63,249 bases of DNA. Origin: Geodermatophilus aquaeductus. GTDB lineage: Bacteria; Actinomycetota; Actinomycetes; Mycobacteriales; Geodermatophilaceae. A program made the position numbers and the translations under genes. The stretch is taken from NCBI RefSeq assembly GCF_900182545.1, contig NZ_FXTJ01000019.1:1-63249 (forward strand), written 5' to 3'. Shown piece after piece: positions 15,405 through 24,492 of this stretch. The first letter of the stretch is position 1. Each line of letters opens with the position of its first letter. The notes below the pieces were generated by a model. It worked only from the letters and a program-made list of their open reading frames with translations, was not told the DNA's origin and made no database searches.

Positions 15405-18296
15405 ATGAGCGCCACGTGGTCTGAGGAGTACGTCGGCGGAAGCCCCGAAGCCGAACGCACAGCTTTCGACGAACTGGCGTCGGAGATCATGGGCGTGCAG
15501 GCGAAGAACCAGCGGGCCGCCAGCGCGCACGGTGTCCCGCACGGGATCGACCGGGCCTTCCACGCCAAGCCGACCCTCGCGGTCCCCGATGCCGAGCTGC
15601 GCTTCCTGGACCTCCCCGCCGACCTCCGGGCCGGATTCGCCCAGCCGGGCGCGGCGTACCCCGCCGCCGTCCGCTTCTCCAACGCGGCCGGCAACGGGCA
15701 ACCAGATTTCGCCCCGGACCTCCGCGGGGTCGCACTGCGCATCACCGTGTCACCCGAGGAGCAGCACGACCTGCTGATGACCAACTACCCCGTGTCGCAC
15801 GCGCGGGACGCGCGGCAGTTCGTCGCCTTCGCCAGTGCCACGGCCGGCGGGTCGGTGTCGCAGGCGCTCGGCCTCGTCCGACTCGCATTCCGCTGCGGCC
15901 CGCTCGAGACCGTCCGCATGCTCCGCAACGTCCTCGCGGGGCGGAGGAGGAAGGTGGCCAGCGTCGCGACGGAGACCTACTGGAGCCGGGGCGCGATCCG
16001 TTGGGGTGAGGGCCTGGCCGTGCGCTACCTGCTGCGCCCCGCGCGCGGTGTCCCCACGGCACCGTCGCCTTCGGAGCACGATCCGGAGTACCTGTCCCGC
16101 GAGGCGGCCGCACGGCTCGCCGCTGGGGACGTCCGCCTCGAGCTGTGCGTGCAGCGCTTCCGGGACCCCCGCTCGACCCCGATCGAGGACACCTCGATCG
16201 CCTGGAAGGACGAGATCTCGCCGCCCGAGCCGGTTGCGGTCCTCACCATCTCCCGAGGCGACGTCAACACCGCCGAGGCACGCGTGCAGGCCGGTCTCGT
16301 CGACGCGCTGGCATTCAACCCGTGGAACACCACCGAGGAGTTCCGGCCGTTGGGCAACCTCAACCGGGCGCGCAAGGCGGCGTACGACGCGAGTGCGGCC
16401 CATCGCCTCGGCGAGCGGTGGCGGACGGAGACGCCCTTACGCAACCGGGTGGCGCTCGCCGGTGCCCGCAGCGCCTTGTCCGTCCTCAACCGGCGCCTCG
16501 AGTGGCACCGCCTCCCGCTGCGGCTGAGCCTGCTGAACCTCACGGCGGTCCGCGACGTGCTCCGCCGCCGGAACCTCTTCGACACCGAGCTCCGCGAGGC
16601 GCCGCCCCGCGCGCGACCCGTCCCCGCCCTGCTCCTGGAGGAGGACCGAGTCAGCCGGACCTACGACGGCACGGCCAACGACCTCTCGGCCCCCCAGATG
16701 GGAGCCGTCGGCGCGACGTTCGGCCGGAATCTGCGACCGGATCCCCGCCCGGACCAGGTAGACGAGCCGAACCCGATCGTGGTCAGCCGGGAACTGCTGG
16801 TGCGACGCGAGTTCCTTCCCGCCAGGTCACTGAACCTGCTGGCCGCCGCGTGGATCCAGTTCCAGGTCCACGACTGGGTCAACCATGCCCGCCATCCGCT
16901 CGGCCACCGGGACGTCACGGTGCCGCTCCCCCCCGGGATGGACGGTTGGGTCAACGTCCCCGGTGGCGCACCTGAGCCACGCATGCGGATCGCCGGCGAC
17001 ATCTCGCTGGGGGACGACGACAGCGGTGACGAGCGGTTCTTCTCGAATTCCGCCTCCCACTGGTGGGACGGTTCAGAGGTCTACGGCGGCGACGCCGCGC
17101 ACGCGTTCACGCTCCGCGACGGCGCGAGACTGCGGCTGACTTCCGAGGGCTACCTCCCCCAGGACGTCAAGGGTATGGAGATGACCGGCTTCAACGAGAG
17201 CTGGTGGCTCGGCCTGAGCGGCATCCACACCCTCTTCGCCCGCGAGCACAACGTGGTCTGCGACGAGCTGCGCGCCCACTATCGCGGTTGGAGCGACGAC
17301 CGCGTCTACCAGACCGCGCGGCTGATCGTCTCGGCGCTCATAGCGAAGATCCACACCGTGGAGTGGACGCCGGCCATCCTCGGGACGCGGGCCATCGACG
17401 TCGGGCTGAAGAGCAACTGGAGCGGTCCTCCCGCCGGCGACTGGATCACCCGGCTGGGCCTGTGGCTGATGGACGAGCACGCCACCGTGGGCATCCCCGC
17501 CACGAAGCCCGACCACCATGGCGTGCCCTACGCGCTCACCGAGGACTTCGTCACCGTCTATCGCATGCACCCCTTGCTTCCCGACGACTACTGCTTCCTC
17601 GACCACCGCACGGGAGAGTCGCTCGGGCGGCGCGGATTCCTCGAGATCCAGGGCGCGCTGGCCGACGACGAGCTCCGCGCTCTGGGCCTGGCCAACCTGC
17701 TCTACTCCTGCGGCCGCGCCAACCCTGGGGCGATCGCCCTGCACAACTACCCGGTCTCGCTGACGGCGATGGAGCGCGACGGGGAACGCATCGACCTGTC
17801 GGTCGTCGATCTGGTCCGGACGCGCCGGCGCGGCGTCCCCCGCTACAACGACTTCCGGGCCGGGCTGCACAAGCCGCGGATCAAGCGCTGGGAGGACCTC
17901 ACAGCCGACCCACAGTCGGTCCAGCAACTGCGCGAGATCTACCGCTCGATCGACGACGTGGACACCATGGTCGGTCTGTTCGCCGAGACCCCACCCCCGG
18001 GCTTCGGCTTCTCGGACACCGCCTTCCGCATCTTCATCCTGATGGCGTCGCGGCGGCTGCAGAGCGACCGGTTCCTCACGGTGGACTTCCGGCCGGAGAT
18101 CTACTCCCCGTTCGGCATGGACTGGATCGCGAACAACGGGATGACCAGCGTGATCCTCCGCCACTGCCCCGAGCTGACCGCGCTGCTGCCGCGGGACCGG
18201 AGCGCCTTCGCTCCGTGGCGGCCGGTCGGGCGGCCGGGGACCGTCGCCCCGGCTCGGAGCAACGCCGCGGAGTCCGTCGGTGGGGCCATCCGATGA
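15405..18296 (+). CDS. Catalase-like / animal haem peroxidase (dioxygenase-like) fusion
   Basis: 963 residues from the ATG at 15405 (GGAGGA just upstream; 15363 is an alternative). Residues 1-340 are a minimal catalase-like haem domain: distal His53 in RAFHAK, Arg90 in RFSNAAG, Asn127 in TNYPV and proximal Tyr327 in RARKAAYD, matching the catalase and allene-oxide-synthase core. Residues about 410-940 are an animal-type haem peroxidase: distal His489 in QFQVHDW, HTLFAREHN, TVEWTPAIL, and YRMHPLLPD with proximal His722. Tyr719, three residues before it, sits where prostaglandin synthase and alpha-dioxygenase carry the radical Tyr. Known coral enzymes join a catalase-type allene oxide synthase to a lipoxygenase, and fungal ones join a dioxygenase to a P450. 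I infer that this fusion oxygenates a fatty acid and then converts the hydroperoxide. No signal peptide. It overlaps the next gene by ATGA. Confidence 0.88.
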   Translation: MSATWSEEYVGGSPEAERTAFDELASEIMGVQAKNQRAASAHGVPHGIDRAFHAKPTLAVPDAELRFLDLPADLRAGFAQPGAAYPAAVRFSNAAGNGQPDFAPDLRGVALRITVSPEEQHDLLMTNYPVSHARDARQFVAFASATAGGSVSQALGLVRLAFRCGPLETVRMLRNVLAGRRRKVASVATETYWSRGAIRWGEGLAVRYLLRPARGVPTAPSPSEHDPEYLSREAAARLAAGDVRLELCVQRFRDPRSTPIEDTSIAWKDEISPPEPVAVLTISRGDVNTAEARVQAGLVDALAFNPWNTTEEFRPLGNLNRARKAAYDASAAHRLGERWRTETPLRNRVALAGARSALSVLNRRLEWHRLPLRLSLLNLTAVRDVLRRRNLFDTELREAPPRARPVPALLLEEDRVSRTYDGTANDLSAPQMGAVGATFGRNLRPDPRPDQVDEPNPIVVSRELLVRREFLPARSLNLLAAAWIQFQVHDWVNHARHPLGHRDVTVPLPPGMDGWVNVPGGAPEPRMRIAGDISLGDDDSGDERFFSNSASHWWDGSEVYGGDAAHAFTLRDGARLRLTSEGYLPQDVKGMEMTGFNESWWLGLSGIHTLFAREHNVVCDELRAHYRGWSDDRVYQTARLIVSALIAKIHTVEWTPAILGTRAIDVGLKSNWSGPPAGDWITRLGLWLMDEHATVGIPATKPDHHGVPYALTEDFVTVYRMHPLLPDDYCFLDHRTGESLGRRGFLEIQGALADDELRALGLANLLYSCGRANPGAIALHNYPVSLTAMERDGERIDLSVVDLVRTRRRGVPRYNDFRAGLHKPRIKRWEDLTADPQSVQQLREIYRSIDDVDTMVGLFAETPPPGFGFSDTAFRIFILMASRRLQSDRFLTVDFRPEIYSPFGMDWIANNGMTSVILRHCPELTALLPRDRSAFAPWRPVGRPGTVAPARSNAAESVGGAIR

Positions 18297-19684
18297 CCGG
18301 GCACGCGACGGTGAGCCACAAGGGGCTCCAGGAACTGGTGGAACGCCCGCTGCTGGAGACCCTCTGGCGCCGGCGGACGCACCGGGTCAGCCGGGGCAGC
18401 TCGGTGCGCGCCGGCTCGATGAGCTATGAGTCGTCGGCCGAACGGGTGCCGCTGTCCGATCTGGAGGAGGCGGTGCTCATCGCCGCCACTGGGTGCACGG
18501 GGCTCACCATGCCCGATCGGCCGTTCAACGACCCGCGGAACGACAGCCCGATCATGGCCAAGCCGAACCTCACCATGCGTGGGCGGACCGCGGGAAGCCC
18601 CGACAACGCGCAGGGGACGCACTTCTTCCTGATCAACGACAGCGGGACCTACTTCCTGCGCAGGCTGCCCCCCGTCCCCGACGGAGGTTCGCCGTTCGAC
18701 CCGGAGGTGCTGCTGGCACGTGCGGAGGCGTCGAAGGTGCGACTGCTGGATCACCGGCTCGACGTGCCCGACGGCAACCGGGACTTCCCGGCCTACCTGG
18801 ACTCGAACCGGTTCCTGTCCAACCTGCCAGGGACGACGATCCTCTTCCCGGTCGTGGACCTGTCCAGGCAGTACGTCAACGGCATGATGTACCTGCTCAC
18901 CCAGCCTCCGGGTGCTCGGCCGGCCATCGTCGATGACCGCAACTTCTACCGCCCCGCCGGAGTGAAGCGCTGGATCAAGGAGGGATTCCTCAACGACGAG
19001 ATCAAACTGCCTCTGGGCGCCATCTGGGGCATGAGGACCCAGATCGAGGCCGACCTCCTCCTGCAGAACCTCATGCTCACCACCGACGCCATGGGTCTGG
19101 GGGCCTGGATCCACGCGACGATCAGCCCACCGGTGCTCCTGGGAGATCCCAAGTTCCGTCCGACGTACGGGCCGATGCTGGACTTCGACTGGGTCACGCC
19201 CCGCTGGAAGCCCGCCGACCTCCCGCGCTGGCACGTCCCCCTCCCCCGGTTCTCAGTCCTTCGCGCCCATCCCGTGGGTCTCAGACACGGAGGTGAGCAC
19301 CTGATCAAGGCCATGTGTCCGCCCAACTACTCGAGCATGGCGGACGCCGTCGACACCGTCATCGCCGACAAGTTCGGGCCGCGCGGCATCTACTCCGACG
19401 CGAGCGTCTTCCAGCGGATCTACAAGGACCGCTTCGGCGCGGAGTACCTCGACCAGGCCAGCGACTACGGCGCCGACGTGATCGCCTGTGCCCGCGACAT
19501 CTGCACCTACATCTACGAGACGCACGGCCGGTTCCCCGCGCACGTCGAGGCGATCCACGTCCCGGGCGTGTGGCTGCAGGCCCACCACGTCGAGCAGCCC
19601 TACTACGACCACTTCTTCCGCGACGGGCTGACCGACGCCCACCGGGGCCACGACCAGGCGTGGCACCTCACCGGTTCCTCATGA
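18293..19684 (+). CDS. Nitroreductase-fold protein of an oxidised-lipid operon
   Basis: 463 residues; its ATG overlaps the previous stop (ATGA), indicating coupled translation. SYESSAERVPLSDLEEAVLIAATG near 45-65 resembles the N-terminal helix of FMN nitroreductases, and LLLQNLMLTTDAMGLGAWIHAT near 265-285 matches their conserved QNxxLAAxxxGLGS helix. Together they suggest a nitroreductase-like flavin fold, much longer than the usual 200 residues. The final 150 residues (RFGAEYLDQASDYG, HHVEQPYYDHFF) are not familiar to me. The role could be reduction of an enone, peroxide or aldehyde made by the upstream dioxygenase fusion. This is inference, and I am unsure that it binds FMN. Confidence 0.7.
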   Translation: MTGHATVSHKGLQELVERPLLETLWRRRTHRVSRGSSVRAGSMSYESSAERVPLSDLEEAVLIAATGCTGLTMPDRPFNDPRNDSPIMAKPNLTMRGRTAGSPDNAQGTHFFLINDSGTYFLRRLPPVPDGGSPFDPEVLLARAEASKVRLLDHRLDVPDGNRDFPAYLDSNRFLSNLPGTTILFPVVDLSRQYVNGMMYLLTQPPGARPAIVDDRNFYRPAGVKRWIKEGFLNDEIKLPLGAIWGMRTQIEADLLLQNLMLTTDAMGLGAWIHATISPPVLLGDPKFRPTYGPMLDFDWVTPRWKPADLPRWHVPLPRFSVLRAHPVGLRHGGEHLIKAMCPPNYSSMADAVDTVIADKFGPRGIYSDASVFQRIYKDRFGAEYLDQASDYGADVIACARDICTYIYETHGRFPAHVEAIHVPGVWLQAHHVEQPYYDHFFRDGLTDAHRGHDQAWHLTGSS

Positions 19685-20943
19685 CCGCCACCGACGACCC
19701 CGGCATCCGTTCGGTCGCGGTCGTCCTGTCGGGCGCAGGCGCGCGGGGTGCCTACGAGGCCGGTGTCCTGTCCACCCTCCTCCCCCATCTCGCCCGGGCC
19801 GGAATCACCCCCGACCTCTACGTCGGGACCAGCGCCGGCGCGATCAACGCGGCAGTCGTAGCCTCGGCCGCCCACCTGCCGCCCACCGAGCAAGCCACGG
19901 CGCTCCTGGATGTGTGGCGCGGCATCGCCTCGGCCGACGTCTTCCGTCCGGTGCTGAGGACGGCGCCGATCACCGTCGGGTACTGGCTCGGACAACTGCT
20001 CGGTGTACCGGGCGTTCGGCTCTTCAGCCTGCTCGACACGTCACCGCTGCGAGAGACCGCCGCGCGGCGGGTGCCGTGGGAACAGCTCCGCACGAACGTG
20101 GACGCGGGGCGGACGGCTCTCGCGATCGTGGCGACCTCGGTCGCGAACCAGCGGACGGTCGTCTTCGTCGACCGGCGGTCCACAGCGGACCTACCGCCCT
20201 CCGACGACGCCCGGCCCATCGACTACATGGCGACCCGGATCACAGCCGAGCACCTGCTGGCCTCCGCGGCCATCCCGGTCCTGTTCCCCGCCGTCCGGCT
20301 GGACGACCCGCAGGTCGCGTCCGGCTGGCACATGGACGGCGGCCTGCGCCTCAACACGCCGCTCAAGCCTGCCCTGTCGCTGGGTGCCGACGCCGTGATC
20401 GTGTTGGGGACCCACCCGGTAGATCATCCGGCCAGCTCCCCTTCGGGGACCGCGGACCTGCACCGGCCGGACGTCGACGACGCCTTGGTCCAGCTCATCG
20501 ATGCAGCGCTCGTCGACCGGATGGTGGAGGACGTCCAGACGCTGACGACGGTCAACGAGCTCGTCGAAGGAGGCGGACAGCGGACCTCGGGCCGGCGTCC
20601 GCTGACGGTCGTCCCCTGGCTGTTCTTCGGGCCCGACGAAAGGCGCACGCTGGGCGCCCTCGCGGCTGCTAGCTTCGACCAGCGGTACGGGCGACGGCCC
20701 GGCACGTGGCAGACCCTCCGACATCCGGACCTCCTGCTGCTCGGGCGGCTCCTCGGGGGCACGGGGCCGCGTCGCGGTGATCTGATGAGCTACCTCTTCT
20801 TCGACACCGGCTTCATCGAGGCGGCCATCGAGCAGGGGCAACAGGACGCCTCTACTGTGCTCACCGGCGCAGCACCCGGCACCCTCCCGTGGCGCACCCG
20901 TGGCGTCCCCGGCACCGGCGGTGGTGTGGTCGCGGGGCGGTGA
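19681..20943 (+). CDS. Patatin-like phospholipase
   Basis: 420 residues, start ATG overlapping the preceding stop (ATGA). It shows the patatin signature: oxyanion loop LSGAGARGAYEAGVL (16-30), nucleophile Ser51 in GTSAGA and catalytic Asp219 in HMDGGLRLN. Patatins cleave acyl chains from glycerolipids. As the last gene of the ThDP/catalase-dioxygenase/nitroreductase operon it most likely releases the fatty acid that the dioxygenase fusion oxidises. The C-terminal 150 residues carry LTTVNELVEGG and a helical lid-like region. No signal peptide or membrane span, so it should act on the inner leaflet from the cytoplasm. A GC-rich hairpin follows about 40 bases after the stop. Confidence 0.88.
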   Translation: MTATDDPGIRSVAVVLSGAGARGAYEAGVLSTLLPHLARAGITPDLYVGTSAGAINAAVVASAAHLPPTEQATALLDVWRGIASADVFRPVLRTAPITVGYWLGQLLGVPGVRLFSLLDTSPLRETAARRVPWEQLRTNVDAGRTALAIVATSVANQRTVVFVDRRSTADLPPSDDARPIDYMATRITAEHLLASAAIPVLFPAVRLDDPQVASGWHMDGGLRLNTPLKPALSLGADAVIVLGTHPVDHPASSPSGTADLHRPDVDDALVQLIDAALVDRMVEDVQTLTTVNELVEGGGQRTSGRRPLTVVPWLFFGPDERRTLGALAAASFDQRYGRRPGTWQTLRHPDLLLLGRLLGGTGPRRGDLMSYLFFDTGFIEAAIEQGQQDASTVLTGAAPGTLPWRTRGVPGTGGGVVAGR

Positions 20944-20983
20944 GGCCCCGTCCCCCGTCCCTCGGGCCAGTGGAGAGTTCGAC

Positions 20984-21008
20984 CGCCGGCGGGCCGTGTG
21001 GGCCGGCG
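20984..21008 (+). terminator. Possible terminator of the oxidised-lipid operon
   Basis: CGCCGGC (20984-20990) pairs perfectly with GCCGGCG (21002-21008) over an 11-base spacer, 40 bases after the patatin stop. There is no T tract, as usual in such GC-rich genomes. Confidence 0.35.
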
Positions 21009-21019
21009 CTCGCGCTTCT

Positions 21020-21330
21020 TCAAGGTCTCGACGCGCTCGAGTTCATGAGATTCGAGGTTGCAGGAGCGGTGGGCATTCGAGCCCTGTACTGGCGAGGGAG
21101 CCCACCAGCAGACCGGGGCGGAACTGCACCCGTTCGAGCCGCGCTCTCACCGGCGCGGTGAGCTGGACGATGGTGCTCGGTCAGGTTCGCCCGCGACCGC
21201 TTCACGTGCGATCACACCGGCTCGGCCAGGTTCAGCTCGTGGGCGTACGGCGGCAGCCGGAACACCGTCAGCCACGGCCGGGCCGCGCGCATCGACACCG
21301 GTGCGGGCACATCGAGGTTGTCTCACCGGC
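21020..21330 (-). pseudogene. IS630-family transposase C-terminal remnant
   Basis: The minus frame reads ARPWLTVFRLPPYAHELNLAEPV, then a TGA, then SHVKRSRANL. This is the end of the IS630/Tc1 DDE domain, whose consensus is LPxYAPxLNPxExVWSxLKR. The stop replaces the conserved Trp codon, a one-base change, so the copy is inactivated. The last Glu of the DDE triad is still visible in LAEPV. The rest of the transposase is missing. Confidence 0.65.
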
Positions 21331-21613
21331 TATGACCAAGGTCCGTTTGCGACCGTGCGGACCTCGCCGATGGGGACGCAGCATGCGCTCACTCGGGGCG
21401 CGGCGGACCCATGCACCATCCCGCCGTCAGCGACCTGTGACCTTCCGCGCGTTCGCTCGAGATCGCGACGGGGCGCGCAGTCGGATGGACCGCTGGTGGC
21501 TGGCCAAGGACGCAACGCCATGAACCATCCCAGGCCATGCACCATCGCAGTGTCCCGACGAAGCCCCAGCGGTCGGCCACGCCCGACCGAGTTCTCCGAC
21601 GACCCGTGCCGGC

Positions 21614-21874
21614 TCAGCGGGGCTTGTTCGGGACGTAGTAGGTGAGGCCGGCGGCACCGCCGAAGGCAACGAGAGCGGCGATCACCGCCGTGAGCCATTG
21701 CCCGGCAGTGATGGAGTCGAAGCCCGTGTCGGCGCCCCCCAGCGCCGTGAGGAGCGAGGAGAGGAACGCCAGCACTGCGCTGTACAGCGCCGCTGCCCAG
21801 GCCTTTGCCGCTGTGGTCCTAAGCAACGGAGCATGCTCGGGGGGGTTCCTCGGCACATCAGTGGGCGCTGACAT
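21614..21874 (-). CDS. Small two-span membrane protein, holin-like
   Basis: 86 residues; ATG at 21874 with AGGAGAGGA at ideal distance. After a polar 22-residue start there are two hydrophobic segments, about 28-48 (AWAAALYSAVLAFLSSLLTAL) and 59-80 (WLTAVIAALVAFGGAAGLTYYV), ending in the basic tail PNKPR. This layout (short, two membrane helices, positive C-terminus, YYVPNKP end) is typical of holins and holin-like proteins of actinobacteriophages. No endolysin or other phage gene lies nearby, only IS debris, so it may be a prophage leftover or a domesticated gene. The good ribosome binding site suggests that it is still expressed. Confidence 0.65.
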   Translation of the reverse strand: MSAPTDVPRNPPEHAPLLRTTAAKAWAAALYSAVLAFLSSLLTALGGADTGFDSITAGQWLTAVIAALVAFGGAAGLTYYVPNKPR

Positions 21875-22952
21875 GGCTGTTCCTCTCCTGAGGGCTCGTG
21901 CCTGGCCGAGAACCCATGGTGGTCGAGGAGCGTCACCGCGTCGTCAACGCAGCACCGACGCTGTGGCGCGTGGCCGGCCGCCGTCCCGATCCACGTCGGA
22001 GCAGCGCGGAGCAAGGGCCTCACCGCGGTGCACCCCGGTGGCTGCCAGCCCATGACGAGGTCAGGATCCTCGGCGTCGGCCCAGGCGAGGAACCGGTTCA
22101 GCTCCGACGCGGTCAAGGCCTGCATCGCCGGCGCCGGGCCTCCAACGTGCTCGGCCCAGGGACCGGTCGGTCGGATCGGCCGCGCGCCGTCCCTGCCCGC
22201 CCCCATCGCCCGGCGCCGTTCGCCGGGCGGTGAGCGCCCAGCGCACGGTTCGCGCGAGATGACCACCCAGTCCGTCGGCTCGGCCGGGGGCGTCTCGCCG
22301 GCAGGCGCGGCGGCCGGTTCCGCAGGTCTAGGTGATGCCACCGGTTCCCCCTTCCGCTCTGGAGGAGGATGTGATCGAACGACCCTCTGGAGCAGTCGGC
22401 GAGGAGATCGATCGCCGCGCCGACGTCGTCGGCGTCCTCTGCCGACTCCGAGGTACTGCTCCAGCTGGCCCGCGCGGTGCCGGTCGAGGCGAGTGACGGA
22501 CGACAGGTCTGTGCCGCCGCTGTCTCTCCGAAGCTGAATGGCCCTGCTCAACCGCATCGATGACCGAGCCGGCGAGCCGGCGCTGGTGGCGTCTGGCCAC
22601 CCCCACCGCTGACCCACACGGTGAGGACGACGTCCGCTACTCGGCGGGACCTCTCCCCCGGCGCAGGCGCGCGCCCGACTCCGGCAGCACGCGACGTCCA
22701 CGCCGCAGTGACGATCCGTTGACGGTGACCGCTCACGATGGTGAGGACCCCGGTGGGCTCCAGTGCTCGACGGCCCAGCGGCGCAGTGTTGACGTGCCGA
22801 TGCGGTGCCAGCTGGGTCGTTGCGCTGGTCGGGGCTCGATGCGGCTCCGAGATCCTCGACAGGTGCAGGAGGGATCGACACAGGAGAACGCACCGGGGCG
22901 ATCTCCCCCTCGTTTCCGGACGGCGAACCGATCTCGAATCTGGAGGTGTGTC
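21875..22952. other. Long stretch without a supported gene
   Basis: Several frames are open on both strands but none has both a start signal and a protein-like sequence. The minus frame around 21900-22130 (ALTASELNRFLAWADAED) is the most protein-like and could be a decayed gene. The only clear element is the promoter at 22708-22739 facing the next gene. Confidence 0.4.
22708..22739 (+). promoter_or_regulatory. Promoter with two 11-bp-spaced repeats for the gene at 22953
   Basis: Plus strand: GTGAC (22708-22712), six bases, TTGAC (22719-22723), ten bases, CACGAT (22734-22739). This is the same geometry as the other repeat-bearing promoters, about 210 bases before the gene. Confidence 0.45.
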
Positions 22953-23591
22953 ATGACACAGGACAGCGACTACCGGATCACCGTGGTGGAATCGCAGGGC
23001 CAACCGCTCGACCTACGGCAACGCGGGGCCGCTCGCGCCACCCCGAGGCTGTCGCCTCACGCGGCTGTCGCCGCCGTGCGAGCCACCAGCGGCGCCGACG
23101 AGTTGATCGCCCAGATCCCCAACCTCGCCGATGCGTCCCAGCTACAGGAGACGGCGTTCTTCAGCGTCTGCACCAAGACGGGGACCGCCGGGTTCCTGGA
23201 CCTCTGGGACGTCGACCACTACGACTTCTTCACAGACCTGCAGTCCTCACTGAACAACTGCTCAGCGTGGTTCTCCCCCGACGGCTTCGACTTCTACGGG
23301 GCTCCACAGGGCAAGACCGGTCGGGTGAACTGCACGTTCCAGGCCCCGGTCGATGGAACCTACCTGGCCATCGCCTCGCTGGTGGGCGACGGTGGGAACA
23401 GCGCGACCGTCCGCTACATCCTCGACGACTTCGGGCCAGGGTCTGCGCCCACGGACCTGGGAGCCTTCGTGTTCACCGGCCCGGTCAACCAGGCGTTCGT
23501 GTTGTCGCTGACTGCCAACTCGCACAGCGTCCGCATCGACCAGGAGTCTGGTGGGTTCTTCTTCTCCAGCTTGACGCTCTACCAGGCCTGA
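22953..23591 (+). CDS. Hypothetical beta-sandwich protein
   Basis: 212 residues; ATG at 22953 behind TGGAGG. Residues 1-60 are a polar, partly disordered lead; there is no signal peptide. The remainder is strand-rich with many aromatic residues: TAFFSVCTKTGTAGFLDLWDVDHYDFF, CSAWFSPDGFDFYGAPQGKTGRVNCTFQAPVDGTYLAIASL, and FFFSSLTLYQA at the end. Three Cys lie within the first half of this domain. The pattern of short strands with Gly/Asp turns and surface aromatics recalls carbohydrate-binding or PPC-like beta-sandwich modules, but I cannot assign a family. It stands alone behind a repeat-bearing promoter, in line with the other signal-less enzymes of this region. Confidence 0.75.
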   Translation: MTQDSDYRITVVESQGQPLDLRQRGAARATPRLSPHAAVAAVRATSGADELIAQIPNLADASQLQETAFFSVCTKTGTAGFLDLWDVDHYDFFTDLQSSLNNCSAWFSPDGFDFYGAPQGKTGRVNCTFQAPVDGTYLAIASLVGDGGNSATVRYILDDFGPGSAPTDLGAFVFTGPVNQAFVLSLTANSHSVRIDQESGGFFFSSLTLYQA

Positions 23592-23836
23592 CGCGCACCA
23601 GAGCGCACTCCAGGATGACGGCCCGCCGACGGTAGGGGGTCAGTTGTCGGCACGACGCTCGTCGCCAGAGCGGAGTGGTCCGAACGCGGCCGGCCAGGCG
23701 AAGCCGCGTTCGATCACCCAGCGCTCGCGGCCCAGACCGGAGCCGTGGGCGACGCTGCGGCGGGCGATGCGTGCGGTGATCCTGCGCGCGCGAGAGCCAG
23801 CGGTGGGAGGGCCGACGGGGTCCACGAGGAGGACAC

Positions 23837-24271
23837 ATGGTCACCGTGCTCGCGGTGCGGCACGCGGACATCGACCTGCCAACCGGGTCGACTGATCCGG
23901 GGCTCAACGCGGCCGGACGTGCCCGGGCCGAAGCCCTCGGTCGCGCGGTCCGGTCGGCCGGTGTCGGCGCGGTCTTCCACTCGGAGTTCGCCCGCACGCA
24001 GCAGACCGTCGCGCCGTCCGCCACGGCGCTCGGCCTCGCTCCCCAGCTCACCCCGTCCGCCGAGGTCTTCGCACGCGATGCGCTGTCCGGGGATCTGGGG
24101 GCGGTCGTGCTGGTGGCCGGTCACAGCGACACCATCCCGTCGATCCTCGCCGCACTGGGCGCGACACCGGCACCGGCCATCGGCGAGCGCGAGTTCGACA
24201 ACCTCTTCGTGCTCACGGCCCCGGCCGGGGACGGCGCCCACCTGCTGCACCTCCGATACGGGAGCGGGTGA
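23837..24271 (+). CDS. Histidine phosphatase (phosphoglycerate mutase-like)
   Basis: 144 residues; ATG behind GAGGAGGA. VLAVRHADID (RHG motif variant with Ala, catalytic His9) and VAGHSDTIPS (second catalytic His near 97) define the histidine phosphatase superfamily. Glu in the SAEVFARD stretch may be the proton donor. The size is near that of SixA, the short branch. Members dephosphorylate small molecules or phosphohistidine proteins; the substrate here is unknown. Cytoplasmic. It is a single-gene unit convergent with the DUF3616 gene. Confidence 0.85.
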   Translation: MVTVLAVRHADIDLPTGSTDPGLNAAGRARAEALGRAVRSAGVGAVFHSEFARTQQTVAPSATALGLAPQLTPSAEVFARDALSGDLGAVVLVAGHSDTIPSILAALGATPAPAIGEREFDNLFVLTAPAGDGAHLLHLRYGSG

Positions 24272-24492
24272 GCAGCGAGCGGCCCACGTTCGCGCCGTCC
24301 TGCCGACGCCCATCTGTCGTCCACCCGTACGCCGCCGACGAGCCCCACTGTCCACGGGACAGCTCGAGGGACCGCTGGAAACCTCCTGAGGAAGGTCTCC
24401 CGAGCGGGTCGATTCGCGAGTCGTCACCGAGGTGGGGCGAGTCATGGTCACGACTCGTGGGGGTGGTGGCACGGACGGGTGGATCGCGCCGC

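Noticed and set aside
13788..15701. 637-codon minus frame opposite the ThDP enzyme gene
   Set aside because: The plus strand shows a complete ThDP enzyme; the minus frame is its shadow.
17063..18300. Plus-frame extension that would fuse upstream sequence to the nitroreductase-fold protein
   Set aside because: It runs through the catalase-peroxidase gene in another frame and is Arg-rich; the ATGA overlap at 18293 gives a natural start.
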